Counted from the stretch's first letter, positions 23,430 through 29,770 are shown. The stretch is 35,324 nt of DNA from a virus (IMGVR_UViG_3300042542_000567:1-35324); one strand, 5' to 3'. The notes: generated from the letters alone by a model not told the origin. Numbers and translations are program-made.

Positions 23430-24382
23430 TTGAGTGCCTTAATATTTAATGTTGATTGACGAATTGTGTAAGCCTCTTTGGCTGGCACAATCTTGGCTGG
23501 AGCTGCTTTGTAGCTACGCTGAGGCCACGTTATCTGAAAGTCACCAGCCAATGCATGGCTGTGGTCTCTCATCATTCCCATAATCTCAGTCTGTGCCTTA
23601 GCCGTTTCCTCTTCAAGCCTAGATATTTTTTGCTTGTTTTCTAAGATTAATTTGGTCAGCTCCACACCATAATCATCCAGCTTTACTAGCTCACTATCCG
23701 AGCCAGTAGACCAGGTCCTAGCTGCATCCTTTGGGCTGATGGGTGGGTAGTGGTCAATGTAGCCGGTGTTCTTATAGCGATCCAGTTTGTCTTGGAACTC
23801 TTTGCACGTTCTCTCAATGAGTTCTAAGGTCTCTGGGTGTGGTCCAAACAAGAAGATCCGCAACTCTGTGCCACGATACAGCACAGCGATAGCGCCCCAT
23901 GATGCCTTGGTGATAGCCATCTGCGCTTGGAGCTGTATAGGCCCTCGATACAGAGGCAAGACATCCTCGGCATCCATTGCGGTTAGCTTGGCCTCCAAGA
24001 CTCCTGTACCCTCAAGTCTTATAGAAGACTGACCCACCACATAGATGCCACGCTCTGGATCGGTGAAGACCTCCTCCATGGATCCTGTGGCTGTTCCATC
24101 GAGACTGCATGAGATCGGCCACTTATCGTGAAAGTATGGTTTCTCGTGGTTGATGTCTAGCTGGTGGCAACCCAGCCTGTGAGCTGCCTCGGTCAGTATG
24201 GTTGGCTCTAGCTTGTTGCCCCAATCCATTGACTCGTTACTTATGTTTTCTAATTCCTTACCATCGATGGCTGCAATACTTGAAAGCAACTCATCGTTTG
24301 GCGAGCGATACTGGCTCATCCCACAAACCGCTGGGAGGCGGCTTGCAGAGAGCATATCGTTGGGAGTGACCTTACCTACCAT
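23426..24382 (-). CDS. YqaJ-like (lambda-type) recombination exonuclease
   Basis: A 318-residue protein with the PD-(D/E)XK arrangement of phage recombination exonucleases: SMDWGNKLEPTILTEAA (Glu59), ISCSLDGTATG (Asp95), GVLEAKLT (Glu130 and Lys132) and QLQAQMAIT (Gln150/152). It would resect double-strand ends to give 3' single strands for the adjacent ERF protein. The C-terminal ~90 residues form a charged coiled region. The AAGGAG ribosome-binding site overlaps the stop codon of the HTH gene upstream, so the operon is tightly coupled. Confidence 0.88.
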   Translation of the reverse strand: MVGKVTPNDMLSASRLPAVCGMSQYRSPNDELLSSIAAIDGKELENISNESMDWGNKLEPTILTEAAHRLGCHQLDINHEKPYFHDKWPISCSLDGTATGSMEEVFTDPERGIYVVGQSSIRLEGTGVLEAKLTAMDAEDVLPLYRGPIQLQAQMAITKASWGAIAVLYRGTELRIFLFGPHPETLELIERTCKEFQDKLDRYKNTGYIDHYPPISPKDAARTWSTGSDSELVKLDDYGVELTKLILENKQKISRLEEETAKAQTEIMGMMRDHSHALAGDFQITWPQRSYKAAPAKIVPAKEAYTIRQSTLNIKALK

Positions 24383-24394
24383 TATTATTTCTCC

Positions 24395-24649
24395 TTATTT
24401 TTTTGCTACAGCTTTTGGTGAACTTGTAAGCCAGTAGCGTTTCCACTTGTGGGTTCGGTTGTCTGGCTCATGCTCGTACTGGTCAGCAATTCGATAACCG
24501 CTTGCTCTAAGTAGGTGTATGTAGTGTGCCAGGCGAGTAATACCATAGGTGCTAATAGCATCCCAAGAAGTAATACCACGAGCTTTCTTTTGCTTGAGAT
24601 GGGCCAGTATTGTTTGAAGTTGAGTATCATTTTTGCTCACGTTTTTCAT
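24395..24649 (-). CDS. Small winged-helix DNA-binding protein
   Basis: An 84-residue protein. TQLQTILAHLKQKKARGITS is followed by WDAISTYGITRLAHYIHLLR and RIADQYE...KRYWL: a compact winged helix-turn-helix resembling small phage HTH proteins that link a start helix, recognition helix and a two-strand wing. I start at ATG 24649, within the 3' end of the gene at 24627-24800; AAGGA abuts that ATG, so GTG 24640 may be used instead. A longer reading to 24724 would overlap most of the upstream gene and is rejected. Possibly a regulator of the recombination operon. Confidence 0.65.
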   Translation of the reverse strand: MKNVSKNDTQLQTILAHLKQKKARGITSWDAISTYGITRLAHYIHLLRASGYRIADQYEHEPDNRTHKWKRYWLTSSPKAVAKK

Positions 24650-24800
24650 TCCTTGATAAAAGGTTGCGGTAGATTTCCCATTTCTTTTGAGTCTTGCTGC
24701 ACTCGGATGGGGGTTGGAATCCATGCTTGATAAATGTGGCCATCACATCTGTCTTTTGCGATGGCACATAATGCTTATTGATGTCGTATATGGTTGACAT
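24627..24800 (-). CDS. Small hypothetical protein in the recombination operon
   Basis: A 57-residue protein with a clear AAGGAG four bases before its ATG at 24800. It reads MSTIYDINKHYVPSQKTDVM, then ATFIKHGFQPPSE and a basic helical end KKWEIYRNLLSRNEKREQK. It overlaps the start of the winged-helix gene by about 23 bases. I do not recognise the family. Its strong ribosome-binding site and fit between neighbours support that it is translated. Confidence 0.6.
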   Translation of the reverse strand: MSTIYDINKHYVPSQKTDVMATFIKHGFQPPSECSKTQKKWEIYRNLLSRNEKREQK

Positions 24801-24808
24801 AGTTCTCC

Positions 24809-24934
24809 TTATGAAAGTGCCACGATTAAGATAAATGCAATGACCGAGAGCGTGGCGATAACTCGGTCAAATACTGTGTCCTCAGACTTGTACAAGTCTT
24901 TGGAAGATTGGTTGTGTTGGTTCCATGCTTTCAT
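24809..24934 (-). CDS. Small single-TM protein
   Basis: A 41-residue protein. The ATG at 24934 forms an ATGA overlap with the stop of the gene upstream, and the TAA is followed by the ribosome-binding site of the next gene. The N-terminal 22 residues are polar (MKAWNQHNQSSKDLYKSED). Residues ~24-41 are a membrane helix (DRVIATLSVIAFILIVALS) that ends at the C-terminus. Function unknown; one of two consecutive tiny membrane proteins behind the recombinase. Confidence 0.6.
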   Translation of the reverse strand: MKAWNQHNQSSKDLYKSEDTVFDRVIATLSVIAFILIVALS

Positions 24935-25110
24935 TTTTTTAGACTATCCATAAATTTTTCAGCGAGGCGCTCTCTGCGCTTACGTTGCCATCTTGCATAG
25001 AACTGGGTGTTCTGCACTACTATGTATGCACCCAACACAAGCATAGTGATTACAAGCAGACTGCCTACGATATAAACCAAGGCCAGAATGGTGGTGATTA
25101 AATCAAGCAT
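24931..25110 (-). CDS. Small membrane protein behind the serine recombinase
   Basis: A 59-residue protein starting eight bases inside the end of the recombinase gene, with AAAGG as ribosome-binding site. Residues 1-33 are one long hydrophobic helix (MLDLITTILALVYIVGSLLV onward). The cytoplasmic tail is basic (RWQRKRRERLAEKFM). Possibly a regulator of host membrane functions or superinfection; nothing in the sequence names a role. Confidence 0.6.
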   Translation of the reverse strand: MLDLITTILALVYIVGSLLVITMLVLGAYIVVQNTQFYARWQRKRRERLAEKFMDSLKK

Positions 25111-25753
25111 ATTGAACCTTTCTCAAAAGTTTTCCTACTTGGGCGGGATGCCATACATCTAAACCTTTAGCGGTCTTGATACCACGCAGTTGCAACTCGG
25201 CAGCAACTGTACGCAAATTAGTGCCTACCCGGCTAACGATGTCTTGCAAGGTGGGCGAGACTTTCTTGACATACGCATCGCATCTGTCGCTGATTGCTTT
25301 TAAACCAGCCTGTGAGCCGATCTGTGGAGTTGGTGAACCCAATACAGTTCCACGAGCTTTGGCAGCTGCTAGAGCTGATTTGGTACGCTCAGATATCTTC
25401 TTTGCCTCCCACTCAGCAAACACAGCAGCCATCTGTAGGAATGTGCGGTCAGCCTCTGGCATATCAGCTGCTACGAACTGCACGTTAGACTCAAGTAAGC
25501 CAGAGATGAAATGCACGTTACGAGCAAGACGATCCAACTTAGCGATAACGAGCGTGGCTTTTTGTTTCTTAGCCAATGCAAGAGCTGCTGCGAGTTGTGG
25601 GCGGTCTGTCTTACGGCCAGACTCAACCTCAGTAAACTCTGCAATGATTTCTTTGCCAGCAAGGTAAGCCTGTACGGCAGAACGCTGGGCCTCAAGGCCA
25701 AGGCCTGATTGGCCCTGGCGCTGTGTTGATACACGATAGTAGGCAACAAACAT
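25103..25753 (-). CDS. Serine site-specific recombinase (resolvase/integrase type)
   Basis: A 216-residue protein. The catalytic domain (residues ~1-140) has YYRVSTQRQG with nucleophile Ser9 and Arg7, LGLEAQR, VIAKLDRLAR with Arg75 and Arg78, and the helix AEWEAKKISERTKSALAAAK. The C-terminal ~75 residues hold a small helix-turn-helix (DIVSRVGTNLRTVAAELQLR, GIKTAKGLDVWHPAQVGKLL), far shorter than in large serine integrases. It could act as a resolvase, invertase or small integrase. It follows a winged-HTH gene by a TAATG overlap. Its presence suggests integration, dimer resolution or inversion in the phage cycle. Confidence 0.88.
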   Translation of the reverse strand: MFVAYYRVSTQRQGQSGLGLEAQRSAVQAYLAGKEIIAEFTEVESGRKTDRPQLAAALALAKKQKATLVIAKLDRLARNVHFISGLLESNVQFVAADMPEADRTFLQMAAVFAEWEAKKISERTKSALAAAKARGTVLGSPTPQIGSQAGLKAISDRCDAYVKKVSPTLQDIVSRVGTNLRTVAAELQLRGIKTAKGLDVWHPAQVGKLLRKVQYA

Positions 25754-26031
25754 TATGCTGCCCCCTTGATTCGTTTAGCAAGAGTAACAGCTGATGGCTG
25801 ATAAGCGTTTGATTGAATGTAGCGACCACTAAAATTGCAACCAGACCATACATCAACTTTAATTAAATCAAAGGTCATTGAACCTTGATTGCAAATATCG
25901 TGAACTATTTTTGCTGATGTATTGCACTCTTTTGCAATATCAGAAACCAATACTGGGTTTAATGTTTCTACAAACTTATTAACAATGTAACGCTGTACTT
26001 GTAATTCTTTTTGAATTTGCTTGCTATTCAT
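25753..26031 (-). CDS. Small HTH protein, first gene of the leftward operon
   Basis: A 92-residue protein, GAGGAG before its ATG at 26031. The middle (VETLNPVLVSDIAKECNTSA, KIVHDICNQGSM) looks like a helix-turn-helix, and the rest is weakly charged. It is the first gene under the leftward promoter whose start region bears the palindromic operator, and it is translationally coupled to the serine recombinase. It may be an autoregulator or a recombination directionality factor; both are inference from context. Confidence 0.65.
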   Translation of the reverse strand: MNSKQIQKELQVQRYIVNKFVETLNPVLVSDIAKECNTSAKIVHDICNQGSMTFDLIKVDVWSGCNFSGRYIQSNAYQPSAVTLAKRIKGAA

Positions 26032-26057
26032 GTTAACTCCTCTATCTGGGTGGTTAA

Positions 26058-26071
26058 AAGCGATATCGCTT
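26058..26071. promoter_or_regulatory. Palindromic operator at the leftward promoter
   Basis: AAGCGATATCGCTT is a perfect 14-base palindrome placed at the expected transcription start of the leftward operon, 7-20 bases beyond the -10 box. A bound protein there would block transcription. The inner 12 bases AGCGATATCGCT recur at 30507-30518 in another gene-start region and nowhere else that I found. Confidence 0.7.
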
Positions 26072-26078
26072 AGGTATT

Positions 26079-26106
26079 AATTTACCACACCCAAAACCCA
26101 TGTCAA
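26079..26106 (-). promoter_or_regulatory. Leftward early promoter (sigma70 type)
   Basis: Read on the minus strand, a perfect -35 TTGACA (26101-26106) is followed by 16 bases and TAAATT (26079-26084) as -10. It drives the operon from the small HTH gene through the recombinase to exonuclease and ERF. The operator palindrome starts about seven bases downstream. Confidence 0.65.
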
Positions 26107-26143
26107 GAACTAAATGTAGTTTTTTTGCATTATTTCGTAGGTG

Positions 26144-26190
26144 TTTACCCTAATCTTATTACGCTATATTTAGTCTACAATCAGATATCT
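26144..26190 (+). promoter_or_regulatory. Rightward early promoter region (candidate)
   Basis: TTTACC (26144-26149), a short 15-base spacer and TATATT (26165-26170) precede the RHH gene; TACAAT (26176-26181) is an alternative -10. The small palindrome AGATATCT (26183-26190) lies near the predicted start and shares the GATATC core of the operator. The divergent layout with the leftward promoter resembles a lysis/lysogeny control region. Boxes are uncertain. Confidence 0.4.
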
Positions 26191-26209
26191 CAACTAAATA
26201 AGGCAAACA

Positions 26210-26383
26210 ATGACCGAATTAAAGCCATTCTTGGTGCGACTGCGCCCAGACGTTAGAACCTTGTTAGAACAGACTGCCCAACAGCGCAATAAGCCTATAG
26301 CTGTCATCATCAATGACGAGTTGCGCTCTGCTTTGAGCAAGCAAGGGGATCTATCGCAACGTCTTAACAAGATGCTTGCGTGA
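26210..26383 (+). CDS. Ribbon-helix-helix regulator candidate (Arc/MetJ type)
   Basis: A 57-residue protein with AAGG nine bases upstream of its ATG. It follows the RHH layout: KPFLVRLRP as the DNA-contact strand, helix A (DVRTLLEQTAQQRN), the turn KPIAV and helix B (IINDELRSALSK). The size equals small phage RHH repressors such as P22 Arc (53 residues), which bind palindromic operators as dimers of dimers. It is the first gene of the rightward operon and 139 bases from the palindrome at 26058, so it is the best candidate repressor. It ends in GTGA with the RusA gene. Confidence 0.7.
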   Translation: MTELKPFLVRLRPDVRTLLEQTAQQRNKPIAVIINDELRSALSKQGDLSQRLNKMLA

Positions 26384-26733
26384 TTGTCCTAGAGCTGCCG
26401 TTCCCGCCATCGGTCAATACTTACTATCGTAGGGGCGCTCATGCTACCTACATGAGTAAGGCTGGGCGAGAGTACAAGCAAGCTGTGGCCGAGTACATTT
26501 CTGGTGGTGACTTTCCCAAAATGGGTACAAAGAGACTCTCTGTGAGTATGGTGGTGTGGCCAAGAGATAGGCGAGTATTCGACATCGATAACCGCATCAA
26601 GAGCGTGTTAGACAGCTTGCAAGATGCTGGCCTGTTTGATGATGACTCACAGATCGATGAGCTGTCGATCTATCGTGGCTCACAGATTGTGCCGGGTGGC
26701 TCTATCAAAGTAATGATTGAAGAAATCAAGTAA
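26380..26733 (+). CDS. RusA-like Holliday junction resolvase
   Basis: A 117-residue protein starting at GTG in a GTGA overlap. PPSVNTYYRR near the N-terminus and RRVFDIDNRIKSVLDSLQDA, then GLFDDDSQI are RusA signatures. Asp68, Asp70, Lys74 and Asp89 have the same spacing as E. coli RusA Asp70, Asp72, Lys76 and Asp91. It would cut four-way DNA junctions formed in recombination or replication before packaging, complementing the exonuclease and ERF of the opposite operon. Confidence 0.92.
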   Translation: MIVLELPFPPSVNTYYRRGAHATYMSKAGREYKQAVAEYISGGDFPKMGTKRLSVSMVVWPRDRRVFDIDNRIKSVLDSLQDAGLFDDDSQIDELSIYRGSQIVPGGSIKVMIEEIK

Positions 26734-26930
26734 TGGGTACACACGATAAAGACGTATACACAAAGGCTGTACAGGCTGAGTCCAGTATTACTGGCAAGCG
26801 CTGGTGCAGTAATTGTCAATACAGCGTACATATAGAAGGTGGCAATTGGAAAGTAAGCGCAAAGGGAAGAGTCAGGCGGTGGATGTGCAAGGATTGTTAC
26901 CGAAGGAAGACAGAGAGGGAGAGCAAATAA
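26733..26930 (+). CDS. Small zinc-finger protein
   Basis: A 65-residue protein overlapping the RusA stop by one base (TAATG). Two CxxC pairs, WCSNCQ near residue 25 and WMCKDCYRRK near residue 52, with a basic end, indicate one zinc-binding ribbon. Such small proteins are common in phage early operons; nucleic acid binding is likely, target unknown. A good ribosome-binding site at its 3' end (GGGAGAG) serves the next gene. Confidence 0.7.
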   Translation: MGTHDKDVYTKAVQAESSITGKRWCSNCQYSVHIEGGNWKVSAKGRVRRWMCKDCYRRKTERESK

Positions 26931-27193
26931 ATGTATTACGACCCATCTGTTTCGCTTGTCGTAAGGTTCACCCAACATCAAGGCTGGTTCATCTGCCGAA
27001 TGGCAGAGCGGTTGGATCCTATTCAGACGAGTTTAGGGTGTACTGTGAGGCCAAATGGGTCTTTCGAAAGTTTAGATCCAAGCGAACTCGGCAACTGTAC
27101 CTCAAGGAAGTGGCAAGGGTGCGTGGCGAGGCTGGCTATGCTAAGTTGTACGCAGCCATGTTAGATATCTGGAAGAGAAAGCAAGAGCAATGA
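26931..27193 (+). CDS. Small Cys-containing basic protein, apparent 1-base frameshift
   Basis: ATG 26931 follows GGGAGAG at seven bases and starts MYYDP, but that frame then becomes unconvincing. The neighbouring frame from about 26942 reads PICFACRKVHPTSRLVHL, then a basic helical protein ending KRKQEQ at 27193, in an ATGA overlap with the next gene. Adding one C to the CCC at 26942-26944 joins MYYDP to ICFACRK and gives one 86-87-residue protein with a CxxC motif. So this is either a single-base loss (assembly error or mutation) or a -1 shift. An unshifted reading would need a TTG (26813) or GTG (26879) start inside the previous gene. Confidence 0.55.
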
Positions 27194-27963
27194 ACAAACC
27201 GCATATAGTTGCTTTTGGTGGTGGAGTTGACAGCACAGCAATGATTCTCGGTCTTTACGAGGATCAAAGGCCAATTGATTTGGTTTTGTTTGCTGATACT
27301 GGTGGCGAAAGACCAGAGACTTATGCCCATATCAAATCATTTAGCGAATGGCTTGTTGGCAAAGGCTTGCCTGGCATTACGATAGTCAAAAGAACCCGCA
27401 GAGATGGCAGCTATGAGACATTGGAAGAGGAGTGCCATAGACGTAACAACTTGCCATCAATTGCTTATGGTTTTAAGTCATGCTCTCAAAAGCACAAGAT
27501 AGCCCCGCAAGACAAATATTTGAATGCTTGGCAACCGGCTATTGATTGGTGGAAAACAGGCAACAAATGCGTTAAATACATTGGGTACGATGCTGGTGAA
27601 TCTCACAGAGCTGACAATGCAGCAAAGCGAGATGATCCAAAATATGAATATGAATATCCTTTAATTGAGTGGCAATGGGAGCGTGAAGATTGTCTAGATA
27701 TCATTAAAAGGCATGGGATTGTTAATGTTGGCAAGTCTGCTTGTTTCTTTTGTCCATCATCCAAACCTAAAGAAATTGTTGATTTGTATGAAAAGCATCC
27801 AAACTTAGCTGAAAGAGCGATAGCGATTGAAAAACAGGCAAACCTAACATCCATAAAAGGATTGGGCAGAAACTATGCTTGGTCTGAGGTTATTTTGATG
27901 CACAAATCTCAGATAGAGCTGCCGTTTATTGGATTTGATTTACCTTGTGAGTGTACAGAATGA
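27190..27963 (+). CDS. PAPS-reductase-like PP-loop protein
   Basis: A 257-residue protein with the PP-loop FGGGVDSTAM (residues 9-18) that binds ATP in the adenine-nucleotide alpha-hydrolase group. FADTGGERPETYAHI follows as in PAPS reductase-type proteins. Conserved Cys are at 99 (FKSCSQKHK) and in CFFCP (185, 188), suggesting a metal or Fe-S site, and IEWQWEREDCLDII is typical of phage members. Phage proteins of this type are common but their reaction is mostly unknown. DNA phosphorothioation (DndC-like), tRNA thiolation or sulfur metabolism are candidates. No other dnd genes are present. Confidence 0.8.
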   Translation: MNKPHIVAFGGGVDSTAMILGLYEDQRPIDLVLFADTGGERPETYAHIKSFSEWLVGKGLPGITIVKRTRRDGSYETLEEECHRRNNLPSIAYGFKSCSQKHKIAPQDKYLNAWQPAIDWWKTGNKCVKYIGYDAGESHRADNAAKRDDPKYEYEYPLIEWQWEREDCLDIIKRHGIVNVGKSACFFCPSSKPKEIVDLYEKHPNLAERAIAIEKQANLTSIKGLGRNYAWSEVILMHKSQIELPFIGFDLPCECTE

Positions 27964-28139
27964 TTTGTGTGAATGATGGCTGTGACAGCTTTGAGATTAA
28001 GGTAGCTGAGACGAGGGCGCATGAGACTAAGAACTGGATCAGAAGACGTAGAGTCTGCAAGGAGTGTCATTGCTCGTGGTGGACAGTTGAGATGGGTGAA
28101 TTTGAATTGAAAGATTTAAAAGGAGAACAGAATGATTGA
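27960..28139 (+). CDS. NrdR-like zinc-ribbon protein
   Basis: A 59-residue protein; ATG 27960 overlaps the previous stop as ATGA. C3 and C8 (ICVNDGC), then KVAETRAHETKNWIRRRRVC and KECHCSWWTVE follow the zinc-ribbon part of NrdR (C..C, R...IRRRR.C..C, T.E) without the ATP-cone domain. NrdR represses ribonucleotide reductase genes in bacteria. A free ribbon could mimic or interfere with it, or bind other DNA. It is the third zinc-binding small protein of this operon. Confidence 0.7.
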   Translation: MICVNDGCDSFEIKVAETRAHETKNWIRRRRVCKECHCSWWTVEMGEFELKDLKGEQND

Positions 28140-28485
28140 AACCATAGACTATAAAGCTCGCAAAGAGAACATCTATCTCAGTCGCATGGATGGCATGACC
28201 TTTCAATCTATAGCCGATTTATATGGCATTAGTAGCGCTAGAGTAATGCAGATATTTAATCAAAAAGAAAGAGATGTCAGGCGAGCGCCTTATCTGCGAG
28301 AGGCACAAGCTAAAAGGATTGTAGAAGACAATGATGCGTTGCGTAGAGGTGATGCGTTAGCTCTGGCTGATTACTTACGTCATAAGATATCGGTAAACAA
28401 TCCTAAAGACCAATACATTTTGGATGAGGCGGCTAAAACGATAGAGAAGTTGCACAAACAATTAATTGCTTGCAAACATGAGTAA
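28132..28485 (+). CDS. HTH protein with sigma-like recognition domain
   Basis: A 117-residue protein with AAGGAG before ATG 28132. RMDGMTFQSIADLYGISSAR followed by VMQIFNQKERDV is a helix-turn-helix like region 4 of sigma factors or small phage transcription factors. The second half is a charged helix with a run of acidic and basic residues. It may steer host RNA polymerase, since no phage polymerase is encoded, but no direct evidence exists. Eight-base overlap with the next small frame. Confidence 0.7.
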   Translation: MIETIDYKARKENIYLSRMDGMTFQSIADLYGISSARVMQIFNQKERDVRRAPYLREAQAKRIVEDNDALRRGDALALADYLRHKISVNNPKDQYILDEAAKTIEKLHKQLIACKHE

Positions 28486-28687
28486 TACTCAATTATTATT
28501 ACGATTCGGGGCCATAACCCAGCCCTTGAGAATGGAGCATCACCAGACTCAGATAAACGCTACTGAATCGGAGGGGAAGACCAGCGAACAGCTCGGACCC
28601 AGCACTCTGAAGGCAATCAGTCCTAAGAAGAGCGATAAACGATGGATGCTCTCTGAAAAGAGATATCTCGCTTATATAAGCGGGTGA
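28478..28687 (+). CDS. Small hypothetical protein (uncertain)
   Basis: A 69-residue frame opening with ATG inside the end of the previous gene and filling the gap up to the replication gene. It is polar with a basic C-terminal part (STLKAISPKKSDKRWMLSEK). There is no good ribosome-binding site, and coupling through the ATGAGTAA overlap would be needed. Its last 30 bases contain two palindromes. I do not recognise it; the segment could instead be an untranslated leader. Confidence 0.35.
   Translation: MSNTQLLLRFGAITQPLRMEHHQTQINATESEGKTSEQLGPSTLKAISPKKSDKRWMLSEKRYLAYISG
28660..28682. promoter_or_regulatory. Two adjoining palindromes before the replication gene
   Basis: GAGATATCTC (28660-28669) abuts CGCTTATATAAGCG (28669-28682), both perfect palindromes, ending 16 bases before ATG 28699. 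The first matches the operator core in 8 of 10 positions. They may be protein sites or, as RNA, hairpins next to the ribosome-binding site GTGAGG that tune translation of the replication gene. Confidence 0.5.
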
Positions 28688-28698
28688 GGTTCTATTCA

Positions 28699-29418
28699 AT
28701 GAATTTTGATATCCCAAAGAAACCTAAGATTAGGATAAAGCCAAAGCCACAAGATCGAAGGCAGATAGCGATTGTGCCATTGCGAGCTGTGATGGATAAG
28801 AGCCTGAGTCTTGGGGCGCTCAGAGTTCTTTGCATGGTGTGTGCGTATGCGAACAGGAGCGGGATTACTTGGGTTGGCCAAGAGAGATTGGCTAAGGATC
28901 TGGGAGTCAGTCGCAGAACCATTACCGCCCAGATGACGAAGTTGAGGGAGAAGAACTACGTTGACCGGTTAACCAAGGGCGCACGAATGAGCCACACATC
29001 AACCATGAGGATTGTTTATAACGAAGATATCTCATTGGCTGATGCGTTGGCATTGAATACTGAGGATGGAAGAAGTCCATACATGATTTTGAAAGAGGAG
29101 AGAGAGATGGCTAAGAAGGGGTCTAAAACGAGCGCTAAGGCTGTGCAAACACTTGGGGAATATGTGGATAGCAAGCGAGTGGTTGAGAGCAATGGTGAGG
29201 CAGTATTGGCTTATAACAGCAAGTTGGAGATAGTTAGTCTCTTATATGGAAAAATATATAAAGACACAAAGACAATAAATGAACTAGACCTGAAGGCTAT
29301 CGAGGTTGCAGAATCGATAGGTTTAACCAATGAGCAGTTTGCACATGACCTAGAGCTGTGGTTGAGAGCCAGACCAGAGCGACCAGCCTCCATCATTGAC
29401 TACAGCCATGGCTTGTAA
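28699..29418 (+). CDS. Winged-HTH replication initiator-like protein
   Basis: A 239-residue protein; ATG 28699 has GTGAGG at good spacing (GTG 28684 is an alternative). Residues ~15-90 form an HTH_36-type winged helix: IVPLRAVMDKSLSLGALRVL, ANRSGITWVGQERLAKDLGV and SRRTITAQMTKLREKNYV, as in phage and plasmid replication initiators. The C-terminal half is helical with YKDTKTINELDLKAIEVAES and ends ASIIDYSHGL. It may bind the phage origin and recruit the host replisome; it is the only replication-type protein visible. A transcription regulator is the alternative. Confidence 0.65.
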   Translation: MNFDIPKKPKIRIKPKPQDRRQIAIVPLRAVMDKSLSLGALRVLCMVCAYANRSGITWVGQERLAKDLGVSRRTITAQMTKLREKNYVDRLTKGARMSHTSTMRIVYNEDISLADALALNTEDGRSPYMILKEEREMAKKGSKTSAKAVQTLGEYVDSKRVVESNGEAVLAYNSKLEIVSLLYGKIYKDTKTINELDLKAIEVAESIGLTNEQFAHDLELWLRARPERPASIIDYSHGL

Positions 29419-29599
29419 CGTACCCAATCGGTGGTATGCATACGGCACAGGCAGAGGTGGGTGTGTATACAGAAAGCACGATGCCCTCTGCGCTTGGCCA
29501 GAGGCGGTCTGCCAGCGAGTGGCATACCTCTCCCCCCACCCTTGCCACTATGGGCGGGGTGTCCCACTCAATTTTTCCCCACTTTTTTAAGGAGGTAAT
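29419..29599 (+). other. GC-rich gap with hairpins
   Basis: These 181 bases are clearly richer in G and C than their surroundings. They hold a hairpin CCTCTG/CAGAGG (around 29490-29509) and a longer CCCCACCC/GGGCGGGG stem with one mismatch (about 29534-29560). A T-run follows (ATTTTT, then CTTTTTT at 29583-29588) just before AAGGAGG of the next gene. A weak Cys-rich 60-residue frame (29408-29590) spans it without a ribosome-binding site. A structured RNA, attenuator or partial terminator is more likely than a gene. Confidence 0.4.
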
Positions 29600-29770
29600 A
29601 TGGAAGAGCAAGAGAAGTTGAAACGAGAGCTGCACAGTTGTAGTCTTGGCTTACTGAGACAGGGTTTCTCCCTACAAGCAGTTATTCATGCGATGATAGT
29701 GGAGTCTCAGAGGCTGTCGGAGTCAGCAAACGTAGTAGAGGCAATTGAAGAAAGTAAATTTAAACCATAA
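29600..29770 (+). CDS. Small helical protein
   Basis: A 56-residue protein with a near-perfect AAGGAGG four bases upstream. MEEQEKLKRELHSCSLGLLR is followed by QGFSLQAVIHAMIVESQRLS and an acidic-basic tail: all helical, amphipathic and without known motifs. The strong ribosome-binding site suggests high translation. It sits directly before the SSB-like gene and may be its partner; function unknown. Confidence 0.65.
   Translation: MEEQEKLKRELHSCSLGLLRQGFSLQAVIHAMIVESQRLSESANVVEAIEESKFKP

Noticed and set aside
24395-24724. Longer start (24724) for the winged-helix gene
   Set aside because: It would overlap most of the 24627-24800 gene, which has a strong ribosome-binding site, and the extra 25 residues look non-native.
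29408-29590. 60-codon Cys-rich frame in the GC-rich gap
   Set aside because: No ribosome-binding site, overlaps hairpins, composition (Cys, Trp, Tyr, Gly, Pro) typical of GC-rich non-coding DNA; kept only as a remark in the gap entry.
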